From the NCBI GenBank assembly GCA_934636465.1, contig CAKUAR010000003.1, positions 1-64,000 on the forward strand: a DNA stretch of 64,000 nucleotides, in the 5' to 3' direction. The notes under the pieces were generated by a model. The model was not told the origin of the DNA. It ran no database searches and saw nothing but the letters and a program-made list of their open reading frames with translations. This document shows positions 26,480-34,284 of this stretch, piece by piece (the stretch's first letter is position 1; each line of letters begins with the position of its first letter). The stretch comes from an uncultured Muribaculaceae bacterium (GTDB taxonomy: Bacteria > Bacteroidota > Bacteroidia > Bacteroidales > Muribaculaceae). A program made the position numbers and the translations under genes.

Positions 26480-27928
26480 TCATGAAGTAGGAGTAAGACT
26501 GATTGTGAGTAGCACATCACCTGGTAGCAGATGCAATTTGCCATTGGGTACTATGTAGCTGTTACCACGCTTTACAAGCATTATAAGCGTGCCTTGCGGA
26601 ATGTCAAGACACGCTATTTGTGTGCCATTGGCAAGCATGTCGGTTGTAACAATGCATTCATTGAGCTGTGAGCCTATTTCTTCAGGTATTTCTATGCCAA
26701 ACTCGCTGGCTTGTTCCTCTTTGCAGTCTAATTGCATACGTTTTGCTATGGCAGATATGGTTGTGCCTTGGATTAGTAGCGACATAAGCGTTATGCAGAA
26801 AACAATGTTGAATAGAAGGTGAGAGTTTTCAAGTCCAGCAAGCATTGGATAGGTAGCAAATATGATTGGCACGGCTCCACGCAGTCCTACCCATGATACA
26901 AACCACTTGGCCTTAGAAGGTAGGCTTTTAAAAGGTAATAGACAAAACCACACGGTTAATGGGCGCGCCACAATCATCATAAACACGCCTATGGCAATTG
27001 CTGCCGGCAGCACGTCAATCAGTTCGTTGGGATTTACGAGCAGTCCGAGTGTGAGAAACATCACCACTTGCATGAGCCAGGTGAGTCCGTTCATAAATGT
27101 AGTCATCTCGCGGCGATATGATAGTTTGTGGTTACCTGTCACAAGTCCTGCTACATATACGGCAAGGTAGCCATTACCATGCAGTGAGTCTGTGATTGTG
27201 TATGTTATCAGTACCACACTTAAAAGCATAACTGGATATAGTGACACATTTGGCAGGTTTATGCGGTTAATTAGCCATACGCTTCCTTTGCCTATGGCAT
27301 AGCCTATGGCACCCCCGGCCACAAATTGCAGTCCAAGGCTGGTGAGCAGCGAGGCCGTGTCGGGGTGGCCACCCGTACATGCCACACCCACAAGGGCAAG
27401 TGTGAGCATATAGGCCATAGGGTCATTGCTGCCGCTTTCAAGCTCCAAGAGTGGACGCAGGTGATGCTTCAGTCCCATTTTTTGCGATCGAAGCAAACTG
27501 AATACTGATGCAGAGTCGGTTGACGACATTGTGGCTGCCAGTAGCATCGACAAAGTGAGCGACAAACTTATGTCTAAACCAGTGGCGCGTGATATGGCAA
27601 ATATGAACGCTCCTGTTAGAATGGTGGTTGCTACTACACCTATGGTTGAAAGCACAAGTCCTGACCATAAAATTGGGCGTATGTCCTTGATGCGTGTGTC
27701 CATGCCTCCGGTGAACAAAATGACGCTGAGCGACAGCATGCCCATTGTCTGTGCATCGCTTGGGTTGTTAAATTCTATGCCAAGTCCATCGGTACCAACA
27801 GCCATACCGGTGAACAGAAAAAGCAGCAGCGTGGGTATTCCGAAACGGTAGCCTGTTTTGCTAATCAGAATGCTTACAAGTACCAATATGGAGCCAAGCA
27901 TAAAAATATTTTCTGTGGTAAGTGTCAT
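26480..27928 (-). CDS. K+/H+ antiporter, NhaP2/CvrA-like (CPA1)
   Basis: A 482-residue inner-membrane protein. The first ~390 residues form about twelve membrane helices with CPA1 signatures (LLFLFTGMAVGTDGLG, LAATMSSTDSASVFSLL, LESGSNDPMAYMLTLALV, WVGLRGAVPIIFATYP). The SND motif contains the transport aspartate. A C-terminal RCK_C/TrkA_C domain (about 400-482) would sense nucleotides or ions. The family exports potassium or other monovalent cations in exchange for protons. Length matches the short bacterial forms. Confidence 0.88.
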   Translation of the reverse strand: MTLTTENIFMLGSILVLVSILISKTGYRFGIPTLLLFLFTGMAVGTDGLGIEFNNPSDAQTMGMLSLSVILFTGGMDTRIKDIRPILWSGLVLSTIGVVATTILTGAFIFAISRATGLDISLSLTLSMLLAATMSSTDSASVFSLLRSQKMGLKHHLRPLLELESGSNDPMAYMLTLALVGVACTGGHPDTASLLTSLGLQFVAGGAIGYAIGKGSVWLINRINLPNVSLYPVMLLSVVLITYTITDSLHGNGYLAVYVAGLVTGNHKLSYRREMTTFMNGLTWLMQVVMFLTLGLLVNPNELIDVLPAAIAIGVFMMIVARPLTVWFCLLPFKSLPSKAKWFVSWVGLRGAVPIIFATYPMLAGLENSHLLFNIVFCITLMSLLIQGTTISAIAKRMQLDCKEEQASEFGIEIPEEIGSQLNECIVTTDMLANGTQIACLDIPQGTLIMLVKRGNSYIVPNGKLHLLPGDVLLTISLTPTS

Positions 27929-27979
27929 GGAGTTTTAGTGTTAGATATTTTTAATTAAGACAACAGATTTCACCGCAGT

Positions 27980-29935
27980 TCAAGGCTGCAACTTGTTTTC
28001 GTTCATGCGCCACATATATTGCTGTATTATGGCCTTTAGCTCTGTTTCGAGGCGGTTTTGTTGCGGCACCTTGCCCACTATGTTGTGCTGCAGCAGAGGG
28101 TCGCTCTTGAAGCGGTAGGCTGCTTTCACGTTTTGTCCGTCAAACTGTATCATGTAGTCGCCTTTCAGATATTGATAGATGCCGTTGTTGTAGTTCACGG
28201 CCCAAGTGTCTTGCGGCGGTGTGCTGAGCAGGTCGGAGCCAAACGCCACATATGGCTTGTCGTAGCCAAGCAGGTGCATTAGCGTGGGCATTATGTCTAT
28301 TTGCTGCGCAATCACGTCGGTGCGCATGCCTGGCTTTATGCTGCCGTCGGGCGTGTAAAACAAAATGGGTATTGAGTACAGGCCTAGGTCGGTCTTGTAT
28401 TCTGCATGCTTGTTGAGATTGGTGTGGTCGGCCACAATCACAAAAATGGTGTTCTTGTACCACGGATGGTGTGCTGCGCGTTCAAAGAACTTGCGCAGTG
28501 CCATGTCGGTGTAACGAATACACTTGTGGATTGGCAGTCCGCCCTCCTCGCGATACACGTTGGCATATTGTGCCGGCATTTTGTAGGGGTGGTGTGAGCT
28601 TGCGCTGAATACTGTGGTCACAAACGGCTGCTTGAAGTGCTCCATCTCGTCGAGTGTGAACTGGAAGAAAGGCTCGTCCCATATAGCCCACTTGCCGTCG
28701 AAGTCGTCCATGCCGTGATATTTTGGCGATTTGCAGTATTCGTTCAGCCCGAAGTAGTCTTTGTAGCCTATGGCGTGGGCAAACGCCCCGAAACCCATGG
28801 ATATGTTGTGGCCACCGTGGAAAAATGCGCTGTAATAGCCCTTTGGGGCGAGCATAGATGCCACACCGCTCACTTTGTTGAGCGATGCCGGTGTGAGGAA
28901 GAAAGGCTCCACAAACATTGGTATGCTCGACAGCACCGATGGCATTGCGTCCATGCTTATGCGGCCGTTGGCGTAGCTATACTTAAACGTGAGTGATTTT
29001 GCCACCAGGCTGTCAACAAACGGCATGTAGCCTTTGTAGTGTCCGCCCTCAAGAGTTGGGTTTAGGCTGCCTATATATTCCTTGCCCATGCTCTCCATTA
29101 TGAGAATCACCACGTTTTTCTTGCCGAGCGACAGTGAGTCAGGTTTGGGCGTGATTATGGGCTGGTAGGTCTTGGCCATTTGGTCGAGTGTCATGTAATG
29201 TGGCGTGACATACACTTTCTTGCCTATGCTGCGTATTATGGAAAACGGCGTGTTGAGCACGAGCACCGACTCCACAGGACGGTTCACATATTCGTTGGCG
29301 TTGCTTATGGTGATGGGCCGTGTGCCGGCAGTTGCGCTGCCGCGTATTCCAATTATCGCCATAGGAGCCACCAGGACGAGCGAAATCAGTTGAGTGGTAT
29401 AATATTTCCAACCGCGGTCAAAAACCTCCACACGCGCCGTCACAAAGCATTTCCACAGCATTGTCACCAGCACTGCAAACACCAGCACCAGATACCAGTG
29501 GTTTACAAACTCGGTGAGGAATATAGAACCAATGTTGCTCTCGTTTGTAAATTCGCTGAACACGGTGATTGTGCTGCGCCGGCCGGTGTATTGAAAATAA
29601 ACCGAGTCTATGAGGTTTGAAGCCGCTCCGGCAGCGTTAGTCACCACAAAAATCCACTTTAGCACGTTTTGAAATTTTGGAAATTCCTTCAGGTGCAGCG
29701 GCAGCAGTGTGAGCACGAGATACAGGGCGTTGATGTAGAGAAGCGCCGAGGTGTCAAACACCAGCGCGCCCTTGAGCATGTTGGCTGCAAGAGGCCACGA
29801 CATATAGGGAGCGTATGTGCTCGAGTTGACAGCAAAAAATGCCACGCGCGTGAGCATAAACACGGCATAGGCCACCAGCATGTTGATGGCAGCGGCACAG
29901 ATATTTGAATGGATTATTTTTCTTGTGGTTGTCAT
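27980..29935 (-). CDS. LTA-synthase-like membrane sulfatase (phosphoglycerol/phosphoethanolamine transferase family)
   Basis: A 651-residue protein with five N-terminal membrane helices (about 15-215) and an extracytoplasmic sulfatase-fold domain (about 270-610). Metal and catalytic signatures are NVVILIMESMGKEYIG, ANGRISMDAMPSVLSSIPMF (the Ser takes the place of the usual Thr nucleophile), FHGGHNISMGF and VIVADHTNLN. Gram-negative relatives move phosphoglycerol or phosphoethanolamine onto periplasmic or surface glycans; the acceptor here is unknown. A -7 box sits only four bases before the start codon, so the mRNA may be leaderless. Confidence 0.87.
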   Translation of the reverse strand: MTTTRKIIHSNICAAAINMLVAYAVFMLTRVAFFAVNSSTYAPYMSWPLAANMLKGALVFDTSALLYINALYLVLTLLPLHLKEFPKFQNVLKWIFVVTNAAGAASNLIDSVYFQYTGRRSTITVFSEFTNESNIGSIFLTEFVNHWYLVLVFAVLVTMLWKCFVTARVEVFDRGWKYYTTQLISLVLVAPMAIIGIRGSATAGTRPITISNANEYVNRPVESVLVLNTPFSIIRSIGKKVYVTPHYMTLDQMAKTYQPIITPKPDSLSLGKKNVVILIMESMGKEYIGSLNPTLEGGHYKGYMPFVDSLVAKSLTFKYSYANGRISMDAMPSVLSSIPMFVEPFFLTPASLNKVSGVASMLAPKGYYSAFFHGGHNISMGFGAFAHAIGYKDYFGLNEYCKSPKYHGMDDFDGKWAIWDEPFFQFTLDEMEHFKQPFVTTVFSASSHHPYKMPAQYANVYREEGGLPIHKCIRYTDMALRKFFERAAHHPWYKNTIFVIVADHTNLNKHAEYKTDLGLYSIPILFYTPDGSIKPGMRTDVIAQQIDIMPTLMHLLGYDKPYVAFGSDLLSTPPQDTWAVNYNNGIYQYLKGDYMIQFDGQNVKAAYRFKSDPLLQHNIVGKVPQQNRLETELKAIIQQYMWRMNENKLQP

Positions 29936-29939
29936 GCTG

Positions 29940-29969
29940 CAAAATTACGAAAATATCGCATAATCCAAA
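29940..29969 (-). promoter_or_regulatory. Promoter abutting the LTA-synthase-like start codon
   Basis: On the minus strand TTTG (29966-29969) is followed after 18 bases by TAATTTTG (29940-29947). The -7 box ends four bases before the ATG, leaving little or no leader. Confidence 0.5.
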
Positions 29970-30113
29970 AGCCGCCACCACAGGCGCGCGTACACCACCC
30001 CCAGCCACCAGGCGCAAGGGCTTTGCCCCGCTCCTGTCGGCAGTGTGATGTTTTTTGTCGGTCTGGTCAGTTTTTGTGCGGGTGGAGATGTGTGCTGCCC
30101 GCACTGCCAGTGG

Positions 30114-30431
30114 TCAGTCGAGGTGGAAAACTTCCTCAATCGGAATGCTCACAGGCGAGTTGTCCTGGTTCACGTCCATAATGTCGGCCATCATGTCCCA
30201 CCATTTTTGTGTGATTGGGTCCACATTACTGGTGTCTTGGCTGTTGGTGTCCTTGCTGCACTCCTGATAGGCAAACAGCAGGTTGGTGTCCTTGTCCCAG
30301 AAAATGCTGTAATTGCTCACGCCAGAGTCTTTAATCATCTGTTTGAGTTCTGGCCAAATGGCGGCATGACGGCGTGCATACTCCTTTTCCATGCCAGGTT
30401 TCAGATACATTTTAAATGCAAATCGTTTCAT
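30114..30431 (-). CDS. rhaM: L-rhamnose mutarotase
   Basis: A 105-residue protein with the RhaM/YiiL signature. KRFAFKMYLKPGMEKEYARRHAAIWPEL opens the protein and holds the Tyr and His that form the active site. SNYSIFWDKDTNLLFAYQEC follows, and the paired Trp of ITQKWWDMMADIM. It interconverts alpha and beta L-rhamnopyranose, supplying the anomer used by rhamnose isomerase. Length is normal. The gene lies about 28 kb from the rha operon, between an envelope transferase and a phospholipase, so it must be expressed separately from the operon. Confidence 0.93.
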   Translation of the reverse strand: MKRFAFKMYLKPGMEKEYARRHAAIWPELKQMIKDSGVSNYSIFWDKDTNLLFAYQECSKDTNSQDTSNVDPITQKWWDMMADIMDVNQDNSPVSIPIEEVFHLD

Positions 30432-30611
30432 AGCTGCATTAAGTTTGAAATAATTATTAGAGTTTATAGTTCAATGGTTGTGAAGTGTAGTGCCGCATTG
30501 TGCTGCTGTGCAGTGCAATGTGGCATGTCTTCATTGCTGAAGCCAAAATTAGCAATTAATCATGGTTTCCGCAACTGTTGTGCAATGTTTGTGTCGGGGA
30601 AAAATGTGTTT

Positions 30612-31475
30612 CTAAAAATCGCTGAAGAAGCGCGGCCTTATGAGCAGACCCACGCGCAGGCGTGAGCGAAACTTGTTGTAGTCGAGCAGGGTTTCGCCAT
30701 AGCCGTTGTAATATTCCATAAACAGAAACTGGTTGTCTTTCTTGCGCAGACGCACGCCGAGCTGGGCTATGGTGTTGACGTTCAGGTTCCAACCCTTGCG
30801 TTTCACAAACACCATCGACATCACGAACCTGTTGTCGGCGCTCATGGCTTGAAAGCCCGACTGATATATGCCGCTGTAGCGCAAAATGTCGCGGTTGTTC
30901 TCGCCGTCGATTATTGGGATCCAGTATTTTGCGAAAATCATGAGCTGTGGGTCAACGAATATGTTGCCGCTGAACGAAATCTTATTCCAGCTGCGCGATG
31001 CGAGTTTGTCGCGTCCGTTTGACTCATGCTCTATCATCACCGTCAGGCTGCCTATCATGCGGTCTTTCACAAACAGCAGTTTCGACAGACCCAGTCCGGG
31101 GTTGAAATTGAGGTCGCGCATTGGCAGCGAGTTCTCAAACACGCTCCACACGCATTTTTGCGAATAGGTGAGAAACAGATAGGAGTGAAAGGGCAGGGTG
31201 CTGTTTGTGAGGCGCTGCTTGAAGCTGATGTTAAACTTCACGTCGCTGTTTTGCTGCGTGGGTTTTGCGCCCACCACAGTGCCTATGGTGAAGTAGTTGT
31301 CCTTAAACAGCGAGAAATAGGGCTGGTGGTCGTAGTAGCTGCGTATGCTGTCGATTTTGCTCTGATAGTCTGGTGTTTCGACAATCTGGCACCAGCCTGC
31401 CGTGGCGGTCAGAGTCAAAGCCAAAGTCATTGCTAATCTTGAAACTCGCTTAAATGTTGTCGAAATCCTAATCAT
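30612..31475 (-). CDS. pldA: Outer-membrane phospholipase A
   Basis: A 287-residue protein with a signal peptide (about residues 1-29). It matches the OMPLA barrel family: FNISFKQRLTNSTLPFHSYLFLTYSQKCVWSVFENSLPMRDLNFNPGLG, then IEHESNGRD, whose His and Ser are the catalytic pair, then SRSWNKI with the Asn that completes the triad. It hydrolyses acyl chains from phospholipids that reach the outer leaflet. It ends in Phe, as expected for a barrel. Confidence 0.9.
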   Translation of the reverse strand: MIRISTTFKRVSRLAMTLALTLTATAGWCQIVETPDYQSKIDSIRSYYDHQPYFSLFKDNYFTIGTVVGAKPTQQNSDVKFNISFKQRLTNSTLPFHSYLFLTYSQKCVWSVFENSLPMRDLNFNPGLGLSKLLFVKDRMIGSLTVMIEHESNGRDKLASRSWNKISFSGNIFVDPQLMIFAKYWIPIIDGENNRDILRYSGIYQSGFQAMSADNRFVMSMVFVKRKGWNLNVNTIAQLGVRLRKKDNQFLFMEYYNGYGETLLDYNKFRSRLRVGLLIRPRFFSDF

Positions 31476-31496
31476 TGCCGTTTTTTACCCTTTGCG

Positions 31497-31504
31497 CAAA
31501 ATTA
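31497..31504 (-). promoter_or_regulatory. -7 box for phospholipase A
   Basis: The minus strand reads TAATTTTG, 21 bases before the start codon at 31475. Confidence 0.45.
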
Positions 31505-31621
31505 TGAAATTTGTTTCATTCATCACTCCTTTTACCTCCAAATTCACCATTATAAACGGAAAAGAGGAAAGAATGTGTAATATTGCAACCTCCCCCAAAA
31601 ATGTTTCAAAACCGCATGTCA

Positions 31622-31653
31622 TAAAAAAGCCACGATAAAAAACTATCGCGGCT
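31622..31653 (-). terminator. Terminator after the DUF4923 gene
   Basis: On the minus strand GCCGCGATA pairs with TATCGTGGC (one G-T pair), followed by TTTTTT. It lies just past the stop codon of the DUF4923 gene. Confidence 0.8.
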
Positions 31654-31660
31654 CAATAAT

Positions 31661-32242
31661 TCAGCGGCGTTTGAGCGAGAACCCCACCATTACGTCGGTG
31701 TAGTTGGTCGACAGTGCCGACAGCATTTTCACAGCCGGATTTTGGCTGAAAGTGCTCAGCAGTTGGGCTGCATAGAGCAGTTTATCGGTGTCAAACAGCA
31801 ACCGACACTCTTTCTTCCCTTTACGCACCAGTTGCGCCTTGAGTGGCAGGTGATGCCAATACAGGGTGATTTGCTCCGAGGCGGCATCGTATGTGTAGCG
31901 GCCGCCTATGTCATGCCCAGGCAGATGCAGGCTGTAATTGCCGTCGGGCTGCAGCTCCATAGTCATGCCCAAAGATTTAAGCTTCAACTTGTCGAAAGCC
32001 TTGCCGAGCTTTTTCTTGATTTTCGACTTTGCTATGGGCGTGCCAAGCTTTGAGATTATGTTTTTGCCTTTGGCGTCAACTGCCGGGCTCTGATATTGCC
32101 AAGTTCCGGCTATTGCCTTGCAGCTCTCGGTGCTGGCGCTTTGCTCGGCAGCTACCACCGCGCTGTCGGTCTGCTCCTGTGCCGCTCCTGTGCCCATTGC
32201 CAGCAGTGTGGCTATGGCTGCAGTGACTAATAATCGTTTCAT
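31661..32242 (-). CDS. DUF4923 family secreted protein
   Basis: A 193-residue protein with a signal peptide (about residues 1-20). After a Ser/Glu-rich linker, the domain AGTWQYQSPAV ... KSLGMTMELQPDGNYSLHLPGHDIGGRYTYD ... KLLYAAQLLSTFSQNPAVKMLSALSTNY matches the Bacteroidales DUF4923 family, which has a lipocalin-like look. Function unknown; probably periplasmic. A TAATTTTG box lies 25 bases upstream of the start (32268-32275). Confidence 0.85.
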   Translation of the reverse strand: MKRLLVTAAIATLLAMGTGAAQEQTDSAVVAAEQSASTESCKAIAGTWQYQSPAVDAKGKNIISKLGTPIAKSKIKKKLGKAFDKLKLKSLGMTMELQPDGNYSLHLPGHDIGGRYTYDAASEQITLYWHHLPLKAQLVRKGKKECRLLFDTDKLLYAAQLLSTFSQNPAVKMLSALSTNYTDVMVGFSLKRR

Positions 32243-32267
32243 ATTGTGCAGTTTTGTTGTCAGGCTG

Positions 32268-32275
32268 CAAAATTA
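32268..32275 (-). promoter_or_regulatory. -7 box for the DUF4923 gene
   Basis: The minus strand reads TAATTTTG, 25 bases upstream of the ATG at 32242. Confidence 0.45.
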
Positions 32276-32280
32276 CAAAA

Positions 32281-32317
32281 AAAACAGCAAGGGCAGTTCC
32301 ATTGCGGAACCGCCCTT
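32281..32317 (-). terminator. Terminator after the two-module secreted protein gene
   Basis: A 12-bp stem (32289-32300 with 32306-32317) allows one G-T pair on the minus strand. The loop is GCAAT. GCTGTTTTTTTTG follows in the minus direction. Confidence 0.85.
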
Positions 32318-32352
32318 GTGCATTATGTGATGTTATTTAAGTTTCAGAAAAC

Positions 32353-33876
32353 TTATTTCACAAGAACCTTAACGGCCTTAGAACCAGCCTTCACTACATA
32401 CACACCAGCAGCAACGTTGAGTGTGTTGTCAGCTGTGCCTACAAGAGCACCGGCGAGGTTGTAAACCTTGGCAGGAGCAGTAGCGTAGATAGTGCCGTTG
32501 GCAGCATAGGCATTGAAAGCGTCAGCCTTAGCAGCTACGTTCTCAACTGCAGAAGGAGCAGTGTTCTTGAACACGAGAGCGTCGAACACAAACTGAGAAG
32601 CAAGACCAGTCAGTTTGATTTCGTGTTTGCCCTTAGTGAGGTTCACAACCCAGTCTGGAGTTTCGTGAGTGTAGCAATCCCAAGACATTGGAGATGCTGG
32701 GTTAGGATAAACCCAAACAGTGTCGTTAGCTTGACCGTTTACGAGAGTAGAAGCCCAGTTGTTAGGATCAGCTGCGCGAGCAGTGTATGCATCTGAACTT
32801 TCACCGGCAATGGCTTTTAGGTGGCTCTTTTGGTTAGATGGCACGTTCTTGCCGTCGATTTCGAGCACCATAGCGCCAGAGTAAGTCTTAGTCCAGTTGA
32901 GGCCTTCGTTGCCTTCAATGATAAAACCTTCATCTACGCCTGGCTCAAGACCAACAGCTGCGATAGTTCCCCAAGATAAGAAGTGAGCACCTGCAAGCAC
33001 GTTGATGTTGGCAGTGATGTCTTCTTTCACGTCGATAGTGTAAGTGTACCAAGCACCCCAGTTCTTAATAGCCATTTCCTTAGTGATGAGCACATCGTCG
33101 TCGCTGATGTAGTTTTGGAAAGAATAAGCGTTCCAGTCCACACCCATGTCGGCAATGCTGAAGCCACCGTGACCAGCAGCTTGGATAGAGGCGTTGCGGC
33201 AGTCAACACGGCAGAGATTACCAGAACGGTCATTCTTACCATTTTCACCGTTGAGGTAGCTTGGGTCTCCAGAACGATAGAAGTAAGTCACACCGTCGCT
33301 GCCGGCGTAAGTAGGTTGGCCGTCAATGAGGTTGGCCTTGTAGTTCTCAGCCTCAAGATACATAGTTGTACCTACCTTGTATTCAGTGTCTTCTGGTTTT
33401 GGGTCGTCAACACCTTCGATTTGCAAGTTTTTGATTTGAATAACTGCACCTGCGACTGTACCCAAGTCCCAACGCATGTTGTTGCCAGCGTCGTTACCCC
33501 AGTTAAGAGCTTGGCGAGGCTCAGAGATGTCGATAGTGGCGTGTTTCCACTCAGAAGTTTTTTCAACCACATTGCGGTATTCAATAGAGCGGCCGCCAGC
33601 GATTGGAGAATAGAAAATCTCAAGGAATTCGAGACCAGTTTCACACTTGTAGTCGAAAGACAATGTGGTGGCATCACCAAGTACAACACCATTTTGTTTG
33701 GTTTGAATGTTAGGGTCGCCACCATCAAGGGTCTTGAATGTGTAAATACCAGTTTCCTCGTCATACGAGTACTCAATTTGATTGGCTGTTCCTTTTTCAA
33801 ACTTGATATTCAATGCAGAAGCACTGAAGCTTGAAGCAACAACCAAAAGACCTAAAAGTAAAGATTTAACTTTCAT
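32353..33876 (-). CDS. Secreted two-module protein with T9SS-type tail
   Basis: A 507-residue protein with a signal peptide (1-21). Module 1 (about 25-155) has LSFDYKCETGLEFLEIFYSP and ATIDISEPRQALNWGNDAGN. Module 2 (about 165-435) has EAENYKANL, FSIADMGVDWNAY, KNWGAWYTYTID, NWTKTYSGAMVLEIDGKNV, NQKSH, TVWVYPNP and VNLTKGKHEIKLTGLASQFVFDAL. The last ~65 residues are a sorting-like domain (YNLAGALVG ... GVYVVKAGSKAVKVLVK). Both modules recur, in the same order, in the CotH protein at 52879-55554. They look like carbohydrate-binding beta-sandwiches, but I do not recognise a named family. Codon use is well adapted, suggesting high expression. Confidence 0.82.
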   Translation of the reverse strand: MKVKSLLLGLLVVASSFSASALNIKFEKGTANQIEYSYDEETGIYTFKTLDGGDPNIQTKQNGVVLGDATTLSFDYKCETGLEFLEIFYSPIAGGRSIEYRNVVEKTSEWKHATIDISEPRQALNWGNDAGNNMRWDLGTVAGAVIQIKNLQIEGVDDPKPEDTEYKVGTTMYLEAENYKANLIDGQPTYAGSDGVTYFYRSGDPSYLNGENGKNDRSGNLCRVDCRNASIQAAGHGGFSIADMGVDWNAYSFQNYISDDDVLITKEMAIKNWGAWYTYTIDVKEDITANINVLAGAHFLSWGTIAAVGLEPGVDEGFIIEGNEGLNWTKTYSGAMVLEIDGKNVPSNQKSHLKAIAGESSDAYTARAADPNNWASTLVNGQANDTVWVYPNPASPMSWDCYTHETPDWVVNLTKGKHEIKLTGLASQFVFDALVFKNTAPSAVENVAAKADAFNAYAANGTIYATAPAKVYNLAGALVGTADNTLNVAAGVYVVKAGSKAVKVLVK

Positions 33877-33955
33877 AAGCTTTTGTTTTTAATTTAAATA
33901 GTTAGTAAATAGTTATTTGACTAAATAATTAGTTTTGCATTTAAGTTAGTGAAAG

Positions 33956-33987
33956 CAAATTTATAAGATAATTTTCAAACGAGCAAA
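33956..33987 (-). promoter_or_regulatory. Promoter TTTG-N20-TAAATTTG for the two-module protein
   Basis: On the minus strand TTTG (33984-33987), 20 bases, TAAATTTG (33956-33963). The match is complete, with a leader of about 75 bases. Confidence 0.75.
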
Positions 33988-34219
33988 AAAAATACGATAA
34001 ATCAATGAAAAAATCTTAACGAGGCTCCATGACCACGGCTTTTTGCGTCACTAACAATGCTTTATAGCACAAAAAGGTTTGTCGCAGTTGTGCCGCTGCC
34101 ATTTATCGATGGGCGTGGCGGCATGGTGTGTGGCATGCCGTCATATCGCCAATCACTATGGGCGGGTGTGACGAAAAAACTGCTAAAAGTGTTCCGTTTT
34201 TCGCATTTCTTGGCTTAGC

Positions 34220-34251
34220 TTTGTTGCGTCAAGAGGTATTTGTTACATTTG
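34220..34251 (+). promoter_or_regulatory. Promoter TTTG-N20-TACATTTG for the C10 protease
   Basis: TTTG at 34220-34223, 20 bases, TACATTTG at 34244-34251. The match is complete and ends 33 bases before the start codon. Confidence 0.75.
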
Positions 34252-34284
34252 TAAATTAATGCTAATCTTTTTAATAAATTTATT

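Larger units (their letters stand above)
33877..34284. other. Divergent intergenic region with two promoters
   Basis: These 408 bases separate divergent genes for two secreted proteins. Each gene has a complete Bacteroidetes-type promoter inside (33956-33987 minus, 34220-34251 plus). Nothing else is recognised in the ~230 bases between them. Confidence 0.6.
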
